NCBI GenBank assembly: GCA_945876945.1
Contig: CAMCQE010000035.1
Coordinates: 1 to 32,804 of the forward strand
Direction of reading: 5' to 3'
DNA: 32,804 bases
Source: Klebsiella pneumoniae
GTDB lineage: Bacteria; Pseudomonadota; Gammaproteobacteria; Ga0077536
This document shows, in pieces, positions 14,604 through 24,200 of the stretch. The translations under genes were made by a program, and so were the position numbers. The notes beneath the pieces were generated by a model. The model saw only the letters and a list, made by a program, of their open reading frames with translations, was not told the DNA's origin and did no database searches. Positions within the stretch are counted from its first letter, which is position 1; each line of letters starts with the position of its first letter.

Positions 14604-15952
14604 AGCAGGGCAAACGCCAATACCAGTGTCAGCAATGCGGCGCGGTCTCGAGTAAATGGGCCGGCCAATGTGCCGATTGCGGCGAATGGAACACGCTGCA
14701 GGAAAGCATCGCCCCGGCGGTGACGGCGTCACCAAGATTTACCTCGTATACCGGCGAGGCGCCGCGCATCGTCAATCTGGCGGAGGTGGATGCCGTTGAG
14801 GCGCCTCGCCTCGAGACTGGCCTGTCTGAACTCGATCGCGTGCTTGGCGGTGGCCTGGTGATCGGCTCCGTCGTGCTACTGGGGGGCGATCCGGGCATCG
14901 GCAAATCAACCTTGCTGCTGCAAAGCCTCGCGCATTATCGCGAGCGCGGCGTGTCCACCTTGTATGTGAGCGGTGAAGAATCCGCAGGCCAGATCGCGAT
15001 GCGAGCGGATCGGCTCAAGCTCCCGCGCGACGCCATTCGCTTGCTCACTGAAACCGAGATCGAGCGCGTACTGGCCATCGCCGTCCAGGAAAAACCGGCG
15101 GTGCTGGTCATCGACTCCATTCAGACCGTGCATACCGGAACGCTGCAATCCGCGCCGGGCAATGTGGCGCAGGTGCGCGAATGTGCGGCCCAGTTGGTCA
15201 GGTTTGCCAAAGCGACGCGCACAGCCGTGTATCTGGTGGGGCACGTGACGAAAGAAGGCGCGCTCGCCGGGCCGCGCGTGCTGGAGCACATGGTGGACGC
15301 GGTGCTTTATTTCGAAGGCGAACTCAGCGGGCGCTATCGCCTGGTGCGCGCGTTCAAGAATCGTTTCGGCGCGGTGAATGAGCTCGGCGTGTTTGCGATG
15401 ACCGACCGTGGCCTGCGCGAGGTCACTAATCCCTCGGCCATTTTGCTGTCACGGCACGAGCAGCCGGTGGCGGGCAGCGTGGTGATGGTCACCCGTGAAG
15501 GCACCCGGCCGATGCTGGTCGAAGTTCAGGCACTGGTCGATGACAGCGGACTGTCTAATCCGCGACGGGTGACCGTGGGGCTGGAGCACAATCGACTCTC
15601 GATGTTGCTGGCGGTGCTTCATCGACATGGTGGCGTGGCGACCGCCGGATGCGATGTATTTGCCAATATTGTCGGCGGCGTACGCGTCACGGAGACCGGC
15701 GCCGATCTGGCCGTGGTCATGGCGGTGCTGTCGAGTCTGCGCAATCGCCCGCTGCCGGCCGACCTCGTGGTGTTCGGTGAAATCGGCTTGGCGGGGGAAA
15801 TTCGCCCGGTCCAGAACGGCCCTGAGCGCTTGCGCGAAGCCGCCAAGCACGGGTTCAAAAAAGCGATAGTGCCGAAGGCGAATGTTTCTCGCGAGAGCGG
15901 AATGGAGTTGATCCCGGTGGCGCGGCTCGAAGAGGCGCTGGCGGCGATCTAA
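14600..15952 (+). CDS. radA: DNA repair protein RadA
   Basis: RadA is a RecA-related, DnaB-like ATPase that promotes branch migration in recombinational repair. The 450-residue protein has the N-terminal zinc finger (CQQC at 10-13 and CADC at 24-27), Walker A GGDPGIGKST (95-104), the RadA-specific KNRFG motif (253-257), and a C-terminal Lon-protease-like domain lacking peptidase activity in the family. I use the ATG at 14600, which overlaps the alr stop and has GGAG nearby. The frame is open back to 14558, but the extra residues are inside alr and absent from the family. Its stop is only six bases from the stop of the convergent CorB/C-like gene. Confidence 0.96.
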   Translation: MKQGKRQYQCQQCGAVSSKWAGQCADCGEWNTLQESIAPAVTASPRFTSYTGEAPRIVNLAEVDAVEAPRLETGLSELDRVLGGGLVIGSVVLLGGDPGIGKSTLLLQSLAHYRERGVSTLYVSGEESAGQIAMRADRLKLPRDAIRLLTETEIERVLAIAVQEKPAVLVIDSIQTVHTGTLQSAPGNVAQVRECAAQLVRFAKATRTAVYLVGHVTKEGALAGPRVLEHMVDAVLYFEGELSGRYRLVRAFKNRFGAVNELGVFAMTDRGLREVTNPSAILLSRHEQPVAGSVVMVTREGTRPMLVEVQALVDDSGLSNPRRVTVGLEHNRLSMLLAVLHRHGGVATAGCDVFANIVGGVRVTETGADLAVVMAVLSSLRNRPLPADLVVFGEIGLAGEIRPVQNGPERLREAAKHGFKKAIVPKANVSRESGMELIPVARLEEALAAI

Positions 15953-15958
15953 GCCCGC

Positions 15959-17272
15959 TCAATCGCCCAGTTCGGCGTCGCCTTGGGGGGGCGCGTCAGT
16001 CTCTCCGGGCGGCGCGAAAATCCGGGCGATCCGGACCGTCTGACCTGCGGCCTGCACGATTTCGATGGTGTATTCGCCCAGTCTGAAGCTGGTGCCTGCT
16101 TCAGGAATATCTTCCAGCGCTTCCAGAATCAGTCCGTTCAAGGTCTTTGGACCCTGCTCCGGCAGCGACCAGCCAAAGCTGCGGTTGAGTTCGCGCACAT
16201 TGGCCGTGCCGTCCACCATGAAACTGCCGTCGGCCTGACGCGACACATCACGCGTTGCGGATTGCGGCACGGTGGTGAATTCGCCCACCACTTGTTCCAG
16301 CACGTCGTCCAGCGTCACCAGCCCCTGAATATCGCCGTACTCGTCCACCACCAGACCCATGCGTTGTCGCGTGAGCTGGAAATTGAGGAGCTGCGTGTAG
16401 AGGTTCGCCCCAAGCGGCACGAAGTGCGGCGGCACCAGCAGGGCCTCGAGATCTTCCAGACTGAACTCCCGGGATTGCCGGAGCAGGCGACTGAGATTGC
16501 GCAGATGCAGGATGCCGGCGATGTCATCCAGATTGCCGTAGTAGCAGGGCACTCGGGTGTGACGGCAGGTGGCGAGTTGTTCAAGGGTATCCGCCCACTC
16601 CTGCTCGAGGTCGACGCCGACCACGTCGGGTCGCGGCACCATGACGTCTTCCACCGTCACGTTTTCCAGATCGAGCAGACCGAAGAGCATGTCGCGATGT
16701 TTCTGCGGAACCTTGGCGCCATTGCCCTGGAGGGCCGCGCGCAGCTCCTCGCGATTCAAGGGGTCGAGTTCGCGCGCGGGCGGCCCTCCCGCCATGCCCT
16801 GCAGCAGTCGCCGAGGCAGATCCGTGAGCAAGGCGGTGAGAGGGCGGCTCAGCCAGACCAACGGCAGGAGCAGCGGTGCGGAGAATGCCGCCCAACGTTC
16901 CGGGGCGAGCCCGGCCAGCGTGCGCGGGATCACGGCGCCAAACACCACCAGTACGGCGGCGATGAACAGGCTCAAGGGGAGTGAGGCTTCGTAGGCAAAC
17001 TCGTTCAGGGCAATGACGGCGCCGATCTGGGTAACGAGCACAAGGACAAGATAGTTGGCGATGAGGCCTAGGCCTGCGATGCGCTCGGGTTGCTTCAGCA
17101 GCCGAAGGACGCGTGAGGCATCGGATTGCCCCGCCTCGGCCAGTTGTTTGATGCGATTGAGGTTCAGGGCGGTCAGCGCCGCTTCGGTGGCGCTAAAGAA
17201 GGCAGCGACCAGCAGCAGACCGAGTAGTTCTGCAAGCAGCCAGCGGAGAGTGTCAGGGTCGAGGGTGCTCAT
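15959..17272 (-). CDS. CNNM/CorB-CorC-type transporter with CBS domains (YfjD-like)
   Basis: The 437-residue protein has an N-terminal membrane domain (DUF21/CNNM; about four hydrophobic segments in the first 180 residues, with FFSATEAALTALN), then a CBS pair (EDVMVPRPDVVGVD through VVDEYGDIQGLVTLDDVLEQVVGEF), and a C-terminal CorC/HlyC-associated domain. The family is linked to Mg2+ and Co2+ efflux and Mg2+ homeostasis. The layout and neighbourhood match the Escherichia coli yfjD gene beside ypjD. I chose the ATG at 17272 (MSTLDPDTLRW), which overlaps the ypjD stop as ATGA. The longer frame would read back into ypjD. The gene is convergent with radA, leaving no room for a terminator between them. 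Confidence 0.88.
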   Translation of the reverse strand: MSTLDPDTLRWLLAELLGLLLVAAFFSATEAALTALNLNRIKQLAEAGQSDASRVLRLLKQPERIAGLGLIANYLVLVLVTQIGAVIALNEFAYEASLPLSLFIAAVLVVFGAVIPRTLAGLAPERWAAFSAPLLLPLVWLSRPLTALLTDLPRRLLQGMAGGPPARELDPLNREELRAALQGNGAKVPQKHRDMLFGLLDLENVTVEDVMVPRPDVVGVDLEQEWADTLEQLATCRHTRVPCYYGNLDDIAGILHLRNLSRLLRQSREFSLEDLEALLVPPHFVPLGANLYTQLLNFQLTRQRMGLVVDEYGDIQGLVTLDDVLEQVVGEFTTVPQSATRDVSRQADGSFMVDGTANVRELNRSFGWSLPEQGPKTLNGLILEALEDIPEAGTSFRLGEYTIEIVQAAGQTVRIARIFAPPGETDAPPQGDAELGD

Positions 17273-18075
17273 ACTCGGTGTAGCACCAGTTCCAGCACGA
17301 TTTTGGTGCCGAAATAGGCGAGCGCCAGCAGGACCAGACCGGCGCACACATATTTCACACCGTGTCGCCCGCGCCAGCCGTAACGCCAGCGTCCCACGAC
17401 CAGCGTGGCAAACACCGCCCAGGCCAGCATGGAGAACACGATTTTGTGGGCCAGATGTTGGGCGCGAATGTTTTCGATAGAGAGCGCTCCCAGCACCAGA
17501 CTGAGCGTGAGCAGGACAAAGGCAATGAGCGTGAGCTGGAACATGACCGCTTCCATGGTGGGTAAGGGCGGCAGGAAATTCATGATGGGGTGATGCTGGC
17601 GCAGTTGGCGTTCGGCCACCGCGAGAAACACCGCTTGCACGGCGGCGATGGCAAACAAGCTATAAGCGATGAGGGCCAGCGCGATATGAATCCGCAAGCC
17701 CGGCGCGAGGGTTTCGGTCACGAGATAAGTGCTGGGCACGCTGAGGTCGACCGCCAGCGCGAGCGCCGCGAGCGGGAGGATCACCACGGCGAGACTCGCC
17801 AGAGGTTGCCGCCGGAGCAGCAGGCTAAGGAGCAGGGCAATACACCAGGCCACCAGTGAGGCCGCATTGAATACACTTACGTTCCAACCCTGCGGCGTAA
17901 AGGTAAGTTGGGCGAGCACAGCGCTATGCGCCAGCAGGGCCATGAACAGCACCGCCGACCAGAGGCGGCGTCGGACGGGAGCGTCGGGGCGGTCTGGCGG
18001 CCGCGGTGCAGCCAACAGCGCCGAGGCGCCGAGGTAGCCAATGATTGCAAGGACGCCGGCGGCGTAAATCAGCAT
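17269..18075 (-). CDS. ypjD: YpjD-like cytochrome c assembly-family membrane protein
   Basis: The 268-residue inner-membrane protein has about eight hydrophobic helices and belongs to the CcsA/CcmC-like cytochrome c assembly family. It includes a conserved central part, LRIHIALALIAYSLFAIAAVQAVFLAVAE (split here for reading: LRIHIALALIAYSLFA, then IAAVQAVFLAVAE), followed by MNFLPPLPTMEAVMFQL. A role in haem handling is implied by the family. Enteric YpjD has also been discussed in connection with Mg2+ homeostasis, which would fit its pairing with the CorB/C-like gene. The start ATG at 18075 gives MLIYAAGVLAIIGYLG. It is the first gene of a two-gene operon. Its usual divergent neighbour ffh is 9.9 kb away here because the exoprotein block lies between them. 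Confidence 0.82.
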   Translation of the reverse strand: MLIYAAGVLAIIGYLGASALLAAPRPPDRPDAPVRRRLWSAVLFMALLAHSAVLAQLTFTPQGWNVSVFNAASLVAWCIALLLSLLLRRQPLASLAVVILPLAALALAVDLSVPSTYLVTETLAPGLRIHIALALIAYSLFAIAAVQAVFLAVAERQLRQHHPIMNFLPPLPTMEAVMFQLTLIAFVLLTLSLVLGALSIENIRAQHLAHKIVFSMLAWAVFATLVVGRWRYGWRGRHGVKYVCAGLVLLALAYFGTKIVLELVLHRV

Positions 18076-18107
18076 CAGGAGCGTACTGCCAGTGAAAACA
18101 CCGGGTC

Positions 18108-18137
18108 ATTGTATAAGCCTCGCTGCCCGCATGACAG
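18108..18137 (-). promoter_or_regulatory. Candidate promoter for ypjD
   Basis: On the minus strand CTGTCA (plus-strand 18132-18137) is followed after 18 bases by TACAAT (18108-18113), about 33 bases before the ypjD start. The same bases read TATAAG at 18112-18117 on the plus strand, so a divergent -10 for the glycosyltransferase-like gene may overlap, but no good plus-strand -35 is seen. Confidence 0.35.
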
Positions 18138-18150
18138 GACGCCGCTGATC

Positions 18151-19335
18151 GTGGCCACCGTATTGTTCACCTGGGAGCTAGGGGGCGGCATCGGTCATCT
18201 GGTGCGTCACCGCGGGTTGATCCAGCAACTGCTGACCGACGGGCACCGGGTGCACTTTCACGCCTGCGATCTGGAGAAGGCTCTTCAGGTGTTTGACGGC
18301 CTTGCGCTGGAACTCGCGCGGGCGCCGCGTGGCTACACGCCTCCCGAAGACCAAATTGCCCAGTCCAACAGCTATCCGGAAGTTATCTGGAACAGCGGAT
18401 TTTCCGATGCGGCCGCCGTTCAGCAGCGGCTCCAGCACTGGCGGTCGGTAGTGGCGCAACTGAAGCCAGACGTGGTCATCGCGGATTACAGCCCGAGCGT
18501 GGTGGTGGCCTGCAAGTTGTCGGGGACCCGGGTAGTCGCGATCGGTTCCGGCTTTTACACGCCGCCTCCGATTTCACCTTTACCCGCCTATCACTATTGG
18601 CTTGCTAACGACCGCGCGCGACTGGCGGCGAGTGAAGCCAGACTGCTCGAGGTCATCAACAGCGCGGCAACGGCGCTCGCGGACCGGCCGTTTAGCTCGG
18701 TCGCTGAAGCACTGGTGGTGGCGGAGACCTTTCTGTTGCTGTTTGCCGAACTTGATCCGGTGTTCGACCGCCCCGATACCGAGTTTATGGGCGTGTGGCC
18801 GGTGCCCGGCTTTGGGATTCCCCCGGTGTGGCCGGGAACTGGTCCCCGGGTTTTTGCCTATCTCGAGCCCTCAGTCTTGTTGCCCGACATTCTGGCCGCC
18901 AGTGCCGCGCTCGGCCTGAGCCTGTGTCTGTACGCGCCGGGTTTGCGCGCTGATGCGCTGCCGGCGATTCCTGGCTTGAACGTTCATCTGGCGGCGGAGC
19001 CCGTTGATTTAGTGCAGGCCGCTGCCGAATGCGAGATGGCGATTACGAACGGCAATCCCAATTCGCTGGCGGGCTTCCTGCTGGCGGGCAAGCCTCAATT
19101 GGCGGTGCCTTTTACGATGGAGAAGTATCTCATTGCCCGCCGGCTGGAGTTGCTCGGCGCGGGGCTATCAGCGCCCATGCGTCGCCCGGGAGATCTCGCC
19201 GCCAAACTCCGGGCTGTCCTCTTGCAACGAAACTTCCGCCGCGCGGCCGAATCGTTTGCCGCCCGCTACGCGGGTGGGAGCGAAGCCGCACTGGTGCAGC
19301 GGATGCGTGAGCGTCTGGCGCTCCGAACATTCTAA
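18151..19335 (+). CDS. GT-B fold glycosyltransferase-like protein
   Basis: The 394-residue protein looks like a two-domain GT-B transferase related to the GT1/MurG-type enzymes. The N-terminus reads LFTWELGGGIGHLVRHRGLIQQL, matching the glycine-rich GGxGH loop followed by a helix. The second domain has NGNPNSLAGFLLAGKPQLAVPF and then YLIARRLELLGAG, which align with the nucleotide-sugar binding region 'HGGxGTxxEALxxGxPxxxxPxxxDQxxNAxxxxxxGxG'. The usual HGG is replaced by NGN, so donor use or activity may differ. There is no signal peptide or clear membrane helix, so it should be cytoplasmic. The GTG at 18151 is used because the motif starts at once; an AGGA box is 11 bases upstream. The frame is open to 17908, but that part overlaps ypjD. 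It heads the exoprotein block, 88 bases before the TpsB gene. The acceptor is unknown. Confidence 0.65.
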   Translation: MATVLFTWELGGGIGHLVRHRGLIQQLLTDGHRVHFHACDLEKALQVFDGLALELARAPRGYTPPEDQIAQSNSYPEVIWNSGFSDAAAVQQRLQHWRSVVAQLKPDVVIADYSPSVVVACKLSGTRVVAIGSGFYTPPPISPLPAYHYWLANDRARLAASEARLLEVINSAATALADRPFSSVAEALVVAETFLLLFAELDPVFDRPDTEFMGVWPVPGFGIPPVWPGTGPRVFAYLEPSVLLPDILAASAALGLSLCLYAPGLRADALPAIPGLNVHLAAEPVDLVQAAAECEMAITNGNPNSLAGFLLAGKPQLAVPFTMEKYLIARRLELLGAGLSAPMRRPGDLAAKLRAVLLQRNFRRAAESFAARYAGGSEAALVQRMRERLALRTF

Positions 19336-19366
19336 AAAAGTCGCTGGGATTATCATGGGGTCGCGA

Positions 19367-19396
19367 TTGCGGCTGTGCGATTTATAGCGCTACACT
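19367..19396 (+). promoter_or_regulatory. Candidate promoter for the two-partner secretion genes
   Basis: TTGCGG (19367-19372), an 18-base spacer and TACACT (19391-19396) lie 28 bases before the TpsB start in the 88-base gap after the glycosyltransferase-like gene. Each box matches 4/6, so this is weak evidence. Confidence 0.3.
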
Positions 19397-19423
19397 CATG
19401 CAAACCTTGGATGGAACCCACCT

Positions 19424-21109
19424 GTGACCCTACTAGCCAGACGCGCCTCCTCGCTGTTTTTCGGCACGTTACTGTTGCCTGCCATCGCTTTCGCGCAGGC
19501 GATACCCACGCCCGGCGCCATTCAGGATCAACTTCGCAAGCCCATCACAGCGCCTCCCGCTGCCATTTCCAGCCCCTTGCCGCCGGCGGTGGTGCCTGCC
19601 CCAGCGGTGCCGGCAGGCGGACGCAAGGTCAAGATCATTCGGTTCGAGTTCAACGGCGCCAGCGCTATCCCGGCGGATGAATTGCATCAGGTCGTGGCGG
19701 GAGATGAAGGCAAAGAACTGAGCTTGCTGGAAATCTATGAGGTCTCCGACAAGGTCACCCACTACTACCGCACGCGTGGCTACGCGCTGGCGACTGCCTA
19801 CGTGCCGGAACAAAAAATCGCTTCCGGGGTTATCCGGCTAGAGATTATCGAAGGCAAACTCGGAAAGACCCTGATTGAGGGTAACAAGCACTACCGACCC
19901 GGCTTTCTGGCCTGGCAGTTGGGCGAAATCAAACCTGGCGAGGTAGTGCGAAGCGCGCCGCTGGAACACCAGATGCTGCTGCTCAACGACCTCCCCGGAC
20001 TAGCGGCGCGGGCGGTGATGCAACCGGGCGATGATTACGGCACCTCCAATCTCGTGGTACAGACTCAGGAAAAAAACTACGAAGGCGGTCTGCAGCTGAA
20101 TAACCACGGCCGCGAAAGCATCGGCGAGTGGCGGGTTCAGGCCGACGCCGCCCTGAACGGACTGCTGGGCGTAGGCGACCGTTTCGATTTCACCGGCCTC
20201 TACGCTGAAGGCAACCTTCTGCACTACGGCCGCATGGCTTACAGCATGCCGGTCACGCCCCGGGGCACCCGCGCGAATGTGTACTACTCCCGCTTCGGGT
20301 ACCGCGTGGATACCGGCCTGCTGGGGGGCAATCTCTCCACCCTGGACATCGAAGGCGAAGGCGAGAACTACGGTATTAACTTCCTGCACCCGGTGTTGCG
20401 CTCGCCGAACAAGAGCTTGTTTATGGGCGCGGGTTTCGACCGCACCTACTCCACGCAGAATGAATTGACCAACGGTGATGTCACGAACGCGCATCTGGGC
20501 GTGGCCCAGTTCACCGCGCTGTTCAACTATCAGGCGCCCGACCAGAGCCTGAGCACCGCCGGCGCCTTGCTGTCGACCAACTTTCAGGGATCGCCCCTTG
20601 TCAAAAATGCTGCCGGTGGCTTTGTCGCGCAGAACAATACCGAAGCAGCCAAAGTCCAGCTGGATTTCAGCCACTACCGGTATCTGTGGCAGAAGCTTGC
20701 GCTCTTCGCGCGGTTTACCGCCGCCATGTCTGCCGACCCTTTGGTCGACCTGGACCAGTTCCGTATCGGCGGCCCCAACAGCGTCCGCGCGTACCCGGCG
20801 TCTGAAGTCGGCGGCGACGAAGGCTACTTTATGAGCGCAGAACTCCAGTATCCGGTGATGGCCTTGCCCGGCATCGCCGACCAGAAAGTAAAGGCCTTCA
20901 TCGATTCTGGCACCGTGTTCCGCACCCAAAGCACCCTGCGCGGGCTGCGTTCCTCGGATGACCTCACCGGTGCCGGTATCGGTTACAGCGCTGTGGTGCT
21001 CGGGCACCTCAGCATCGACGTGATGATGGCGCATCCTATCGGACAGTACGAACCGTCCGACCGCGATCAGGGCATGCGCTTCTGGACGTCCTTCAACGCA
21101 CAGTTCTGA
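19424..21109 (+). CDS. Two-partner secretion outer-membrane pore (TpsB; ShlB/FhaC/HecB family)
   Basis: TpsB proteins are 16-stranded outer-membrane barrels of the Omp85 superfamily that export one partner exoprotein. The 561-residue protein has a Sec signal peptide (cleavage after AFA, residue 24), a Pro/Ala-rich segment (about 27-62), and POTRA domains beginning VKIIRFEFNGASAIPADEL. A barrel follows with the family signatures RIGGPNSVRAYPASE (lid-loop VRGY-type motif, here VRAY) and VKAFIDSGTV. The chain ends NAQF, with the terminal phenylalanine expected for BAM-dependent insertion. The start is a GTG at 19424, with purine-rich GGATGGA upstream. It precedes the TpsA gene by 118 bases, the standard order for a dedicated pair. 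Confidence 0.93.
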   Translation: MTLLARRASSLFFGTLLLPAIAFAQAIPTPGAIQDQLRKPITAPPAAISSPLPPAVVPAPAVPAGGRKVKIIRFEFNGASAIPADELHQVVAGDEGKELSLLEIYEVSDKVTHYYRTRGYALATAYVPEQKIASGVIRLEIIEGKLGKTLIEGNKHYRPGFLAWQLGEIKPGEVVRSAPLEHQMLLLNDLPGLAARAVMQPGDDYGTSNLVVQTQEKNYEGGLQLNNHGRESIGEWRVQADAALNGLLGVGDRFDFTGLYAEGNLLHYGRMAYSMPVTPRGTRANVYYSRFGYRVDTGLLGGNLSTLDIEGEGENYGINFLHPVLRSPNKSLFMGAGFDRTYSTQNELTNGDVTNAHLGVAQFTALFNYQAPDQSLSTAGALLSTNFQGSPLVKNAAGGFVAQNNTEAAKVQLDFSHYRYLWQKLALFARFTAAMSADPLVDLDQFRIGGPNSVRAYPASEVGGDEGYFMSAELQYPVMALPGIADQKVKAFIDSGTVFRTQSTLRGLRSSDDLTGAGIGYSAVVLGHLSIDVMMAHPIGQYEPSDRDQGMRFWTSFNAQF

Positions 21110-21198
21110 ACACTGCAAAAATCAGCCGGGCAAGCGTGAAACACTTCACAGTTGCGAGCACCCGACGGGCGTACCATAAGCTCAATATCCGAATAGCG

Positions 21199-21212
21199 GC
21201 TCCGCGAGGAGC
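21199..21212 (+). promoter_or_regulatory. Hairpin just before the TpsA ribosome-binding site
   Basis: GCTCC and GGAGC pair around a GCGA (GNRA) tetraloop. Two bases later comes the GAGG box (21215-21218) of the exoprotein gene, nine bases before its ATG. A second hairpin, GTGAA-ACAC-TTCAC, lies at 21136-21149. The upstream hairpin contains its own GGAG, so it could hide or present a ribosome site; any regulation is inference. Confidence 0.35.
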
Positions 21213-21227
21213 TCGAGGTAAGTCCCC

Positions 21228-24200
21228 ATGAGTACCCCCAATCGCCCCGTTCTCAAACCGCTCATCGCCGCTATCCGCACCTCCGCATGGCCACTGCTGC
21301 GCTGGAGCTCACTGGCCTTGCTGCCCGGCGTTGCGGTGGCAGGCCCGCTAGGCGAGCAGGTCGTGAAAGGCAACGTGAACGTCACGCGGCCCGATGCGAC
21401 CACCACCCGGATCGCTCAGGGCAGCGAGAGGGCTGTCGTTAACTGGAATTCATTTTCCGTCGGCGGCAACGAATACGTGCATTTCGTGCAGCCCGGCACC
21501 ACTTCCAGCATTCTTAATCGGGTTGTCGGGGGGCAGGAATCGCAAATCCTGGGTCGCATCGATGCCAACGGCCGGGTGTTTCTGGTCAACCCGCAGGGCG
21601 TTTATTTCGGTGCCGGGGCCAAGGTGGAAACCGCGGGCTTCGCCGCCAGCACGCTCGATATCAACGACGATGACTTCATGGCCGGCCGTTATGTGTTCAG
21701 CCGACAGGCCGGTGCGCCCAACGGCACGGTCAGCAACAGCGGCGAGATCAAAGCAAGCCAGTTCGTGATGCTGCTCGGCGACCGCGTCGCCAACGAAGGA
21801 TTAATTGATGCCCGGCTGGGTACCGTGGCGCTGGCCGCCGGCAGCAAGATTTCTCTGCAACTCGACGACTCCGGGCTCGTCAACTTTGCGGTCGACCTGA
21901 AGACCTTCGAGCAGCAGGCGGGGGTCGAGAATACTGGCGCCATTCTGGCCGATGGCGGGCGGGTGCTGATGACCGCCAAGGTCGCCGAAGGGCTGGTCGC
22001 GACTGTCGTGAATAACGCGGGTCTCGTGCAGGCCAAGGGCATCGACGAGCAGGAAGGCAGCATCGTGCTGCGCGGTAACGGCGGCAGCGTCATCAACAGC
22101 GGCACGCTGGACGCCAGCGGTCCGCAGGGTGGCGCGGTGCTCGTGACCTCCAATCACGACGTTGTGCTGGAAGCCGGCGCCCAGGCCTTGGCTGAAGGTC
22201 AGCAGTCTGGCAAGGGCGGTTCGGTGCGCCTCATCGCCAACGGCAGTCTTCAGGTTGCCGGTGGCAGCACCGTGGCAGCCCGTGGCGGCGCGAGCGGCGG
22301 TCAGGGGGGATTCGTTGAAGTCAGCGCGCACCAGGGCGGCATGCAGGTTGCGAGTGACGCGGTGCAGTTGGGGCAGGGCGGGCAGCTCCTCATCGACCCC
22401 AGCCGACTGAAAATTTATGCGGCAAGCTACGGCGGGATCAGCTCTTCGGGCAGCGCGGTTCGTGTCGCCAGCGGTTATCTCGAATCCCAACTGAATGCGG
22501 GCAATGATGTGCTGCTGGTGGCGGCGGACAGGATTGAAGCAGAAGCCGCGGTGACCGCGATTAACGCGCCGGGATTCTCGCCTGGGTTGCGGGTAGGGGA
22601 CCTCACCCTTAAAACCGGAACGGTCGCAGCGAGCTATGGCTCATCCCTGGGCGCCGGCGCCTTCATCGGGTCGACCCCGCCAACGGTGACGCGCAGCGCC
22701 GACGGCGTGATCGACCTCAGCCACGTGGATATCAATGTCGGCGGCAATTTCATCGGCTCTGCCGGGTCTGTCACCGGCGAGATCAAAATAAAATCCGTTG
22801 CCGCAGTGGGTTCGCTTGAACTCCACGCGGGCGGTGATATCGAGATTGATGGCGGCCTTAGCGTGCGTAACACGCTGTCCGGTAGCAGTGCGAACGTCCT
22901 CGCAGAGGCGAGTCGGATTCGCATTCTCGGCGGTGTCACCGCGAAAGCCAATTCGGTGTCCTACGGTACGGCGGCGGTAACCCTCAGCGCCGCCGAAGGA
23001 ATTTCTGTCGCTGGCCCCATCCTCGCGACGGGCGGCTCCGGCGCTGGGGCATCAAGTGAGTCGGCAACAGGCACCGCCTTCGTCGATATCGCGAACGGGA
23101 CAGATTCCGCGCTCGGCTCCGAGGCGTCCGGCACGATCGATTTCGGCGGCGGCATCGACGCCACAGCGGGCAGCTTGGTCGCGGTCAACGTAGCGAACGC
23201 TGCCGGCCGCATCAGCCTGAGGGGTGCCAGCCAACTCAATCAGACAGGGACCGACGCGGGCACGCCGTTCAGCACGACCCAGCAAGGGGCGTTCCTCCAG
23301 ATGAGTGGACGTGACGGCGTCAGCACCGCTGGCCCGGTGGCTGTTAGAGGGCTGGACGTCGCTGTGCGTTTGGCCGGTAACTACGAAGCGTCCGGAGGCA
23401 GTTCGCCGGATGGTTCGGGTGGCGTTGGCGGGCCGATTAGGCCGACCGCTAACCCCACGGGCCCCGTGAACATCAATTCACAACTCAATCTGGTACCCAC
23501 GGGTGCACCCCGAGCAGACCAAATCAGGGCGCTCTCGCTGTTTGGCACCGACCTCATCGTCGCCGCGCCAATCAACGCCGCGCAAATCGACACCATCCAT
23601 GGCGGTGGGGCATTAATGACCGAGGGCGAAGGCATTCTCAATGCTGACGAACTGCGGATTGGGGTTTTTGGAAGCTCGAAAGGCGTGAATCTCAGCACCA
23701 ACACGGCGGCGCTGGTGTTCGGCATCGACACCACGGGCGGAGCCACCGTGGCCCCGGTGAACGTGGCCATTAACAACAGCGCCAGAACCGGTGCGACCCG
23801 GGTGTCGACCGACCCGGGGAGCGTCGACTCCGGCACCGAATTTAGCGTTTTGCCGCTGGCAGAGGCCGCGTTCCGTTTCTCCGGTGACGCCACCTTCCTG
23901 AATGACTTGACCGCTCAAAGTTTGGCGGTCAACACCTCTGGCGGCAACGTGCTGTTTGCCGCCGGCGTCACCGTTGGCGACCGGCCATTGCCGGATCAGG
24001 CCGGCGACGCCAATGCCATCAACAGTCTGGCTGCCGCCGCGAGCGCGGCCGGTGTCACATTGCCGCTGCCCATGTACAAGGGCGCACGAACCAATGCGCC
24101 AAACGCGTTTTTTGCCGCGAGTGGCGACATCAAGTTTGCCGAGGGCCTGAGCTTCGACGATCCGGACGTACCCTACGTGGTGTTCACGACCGATGGTTTG

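Noticed and set aside
15983-16984. 333-codon open frame on the plus strand over the CorB/C-like gene
   Set aside because: It is a shadow of the CBS-domain gene; composition is His/Gln/Arg-rich and unlike any protein family.
20000-21118. 372-codon open frame on the minus strand over the TpsB gene
   Set aside because: It is antisense to the barrel domain, whose motifs are clear in the plus frame; no signal peptide or domain is visible.
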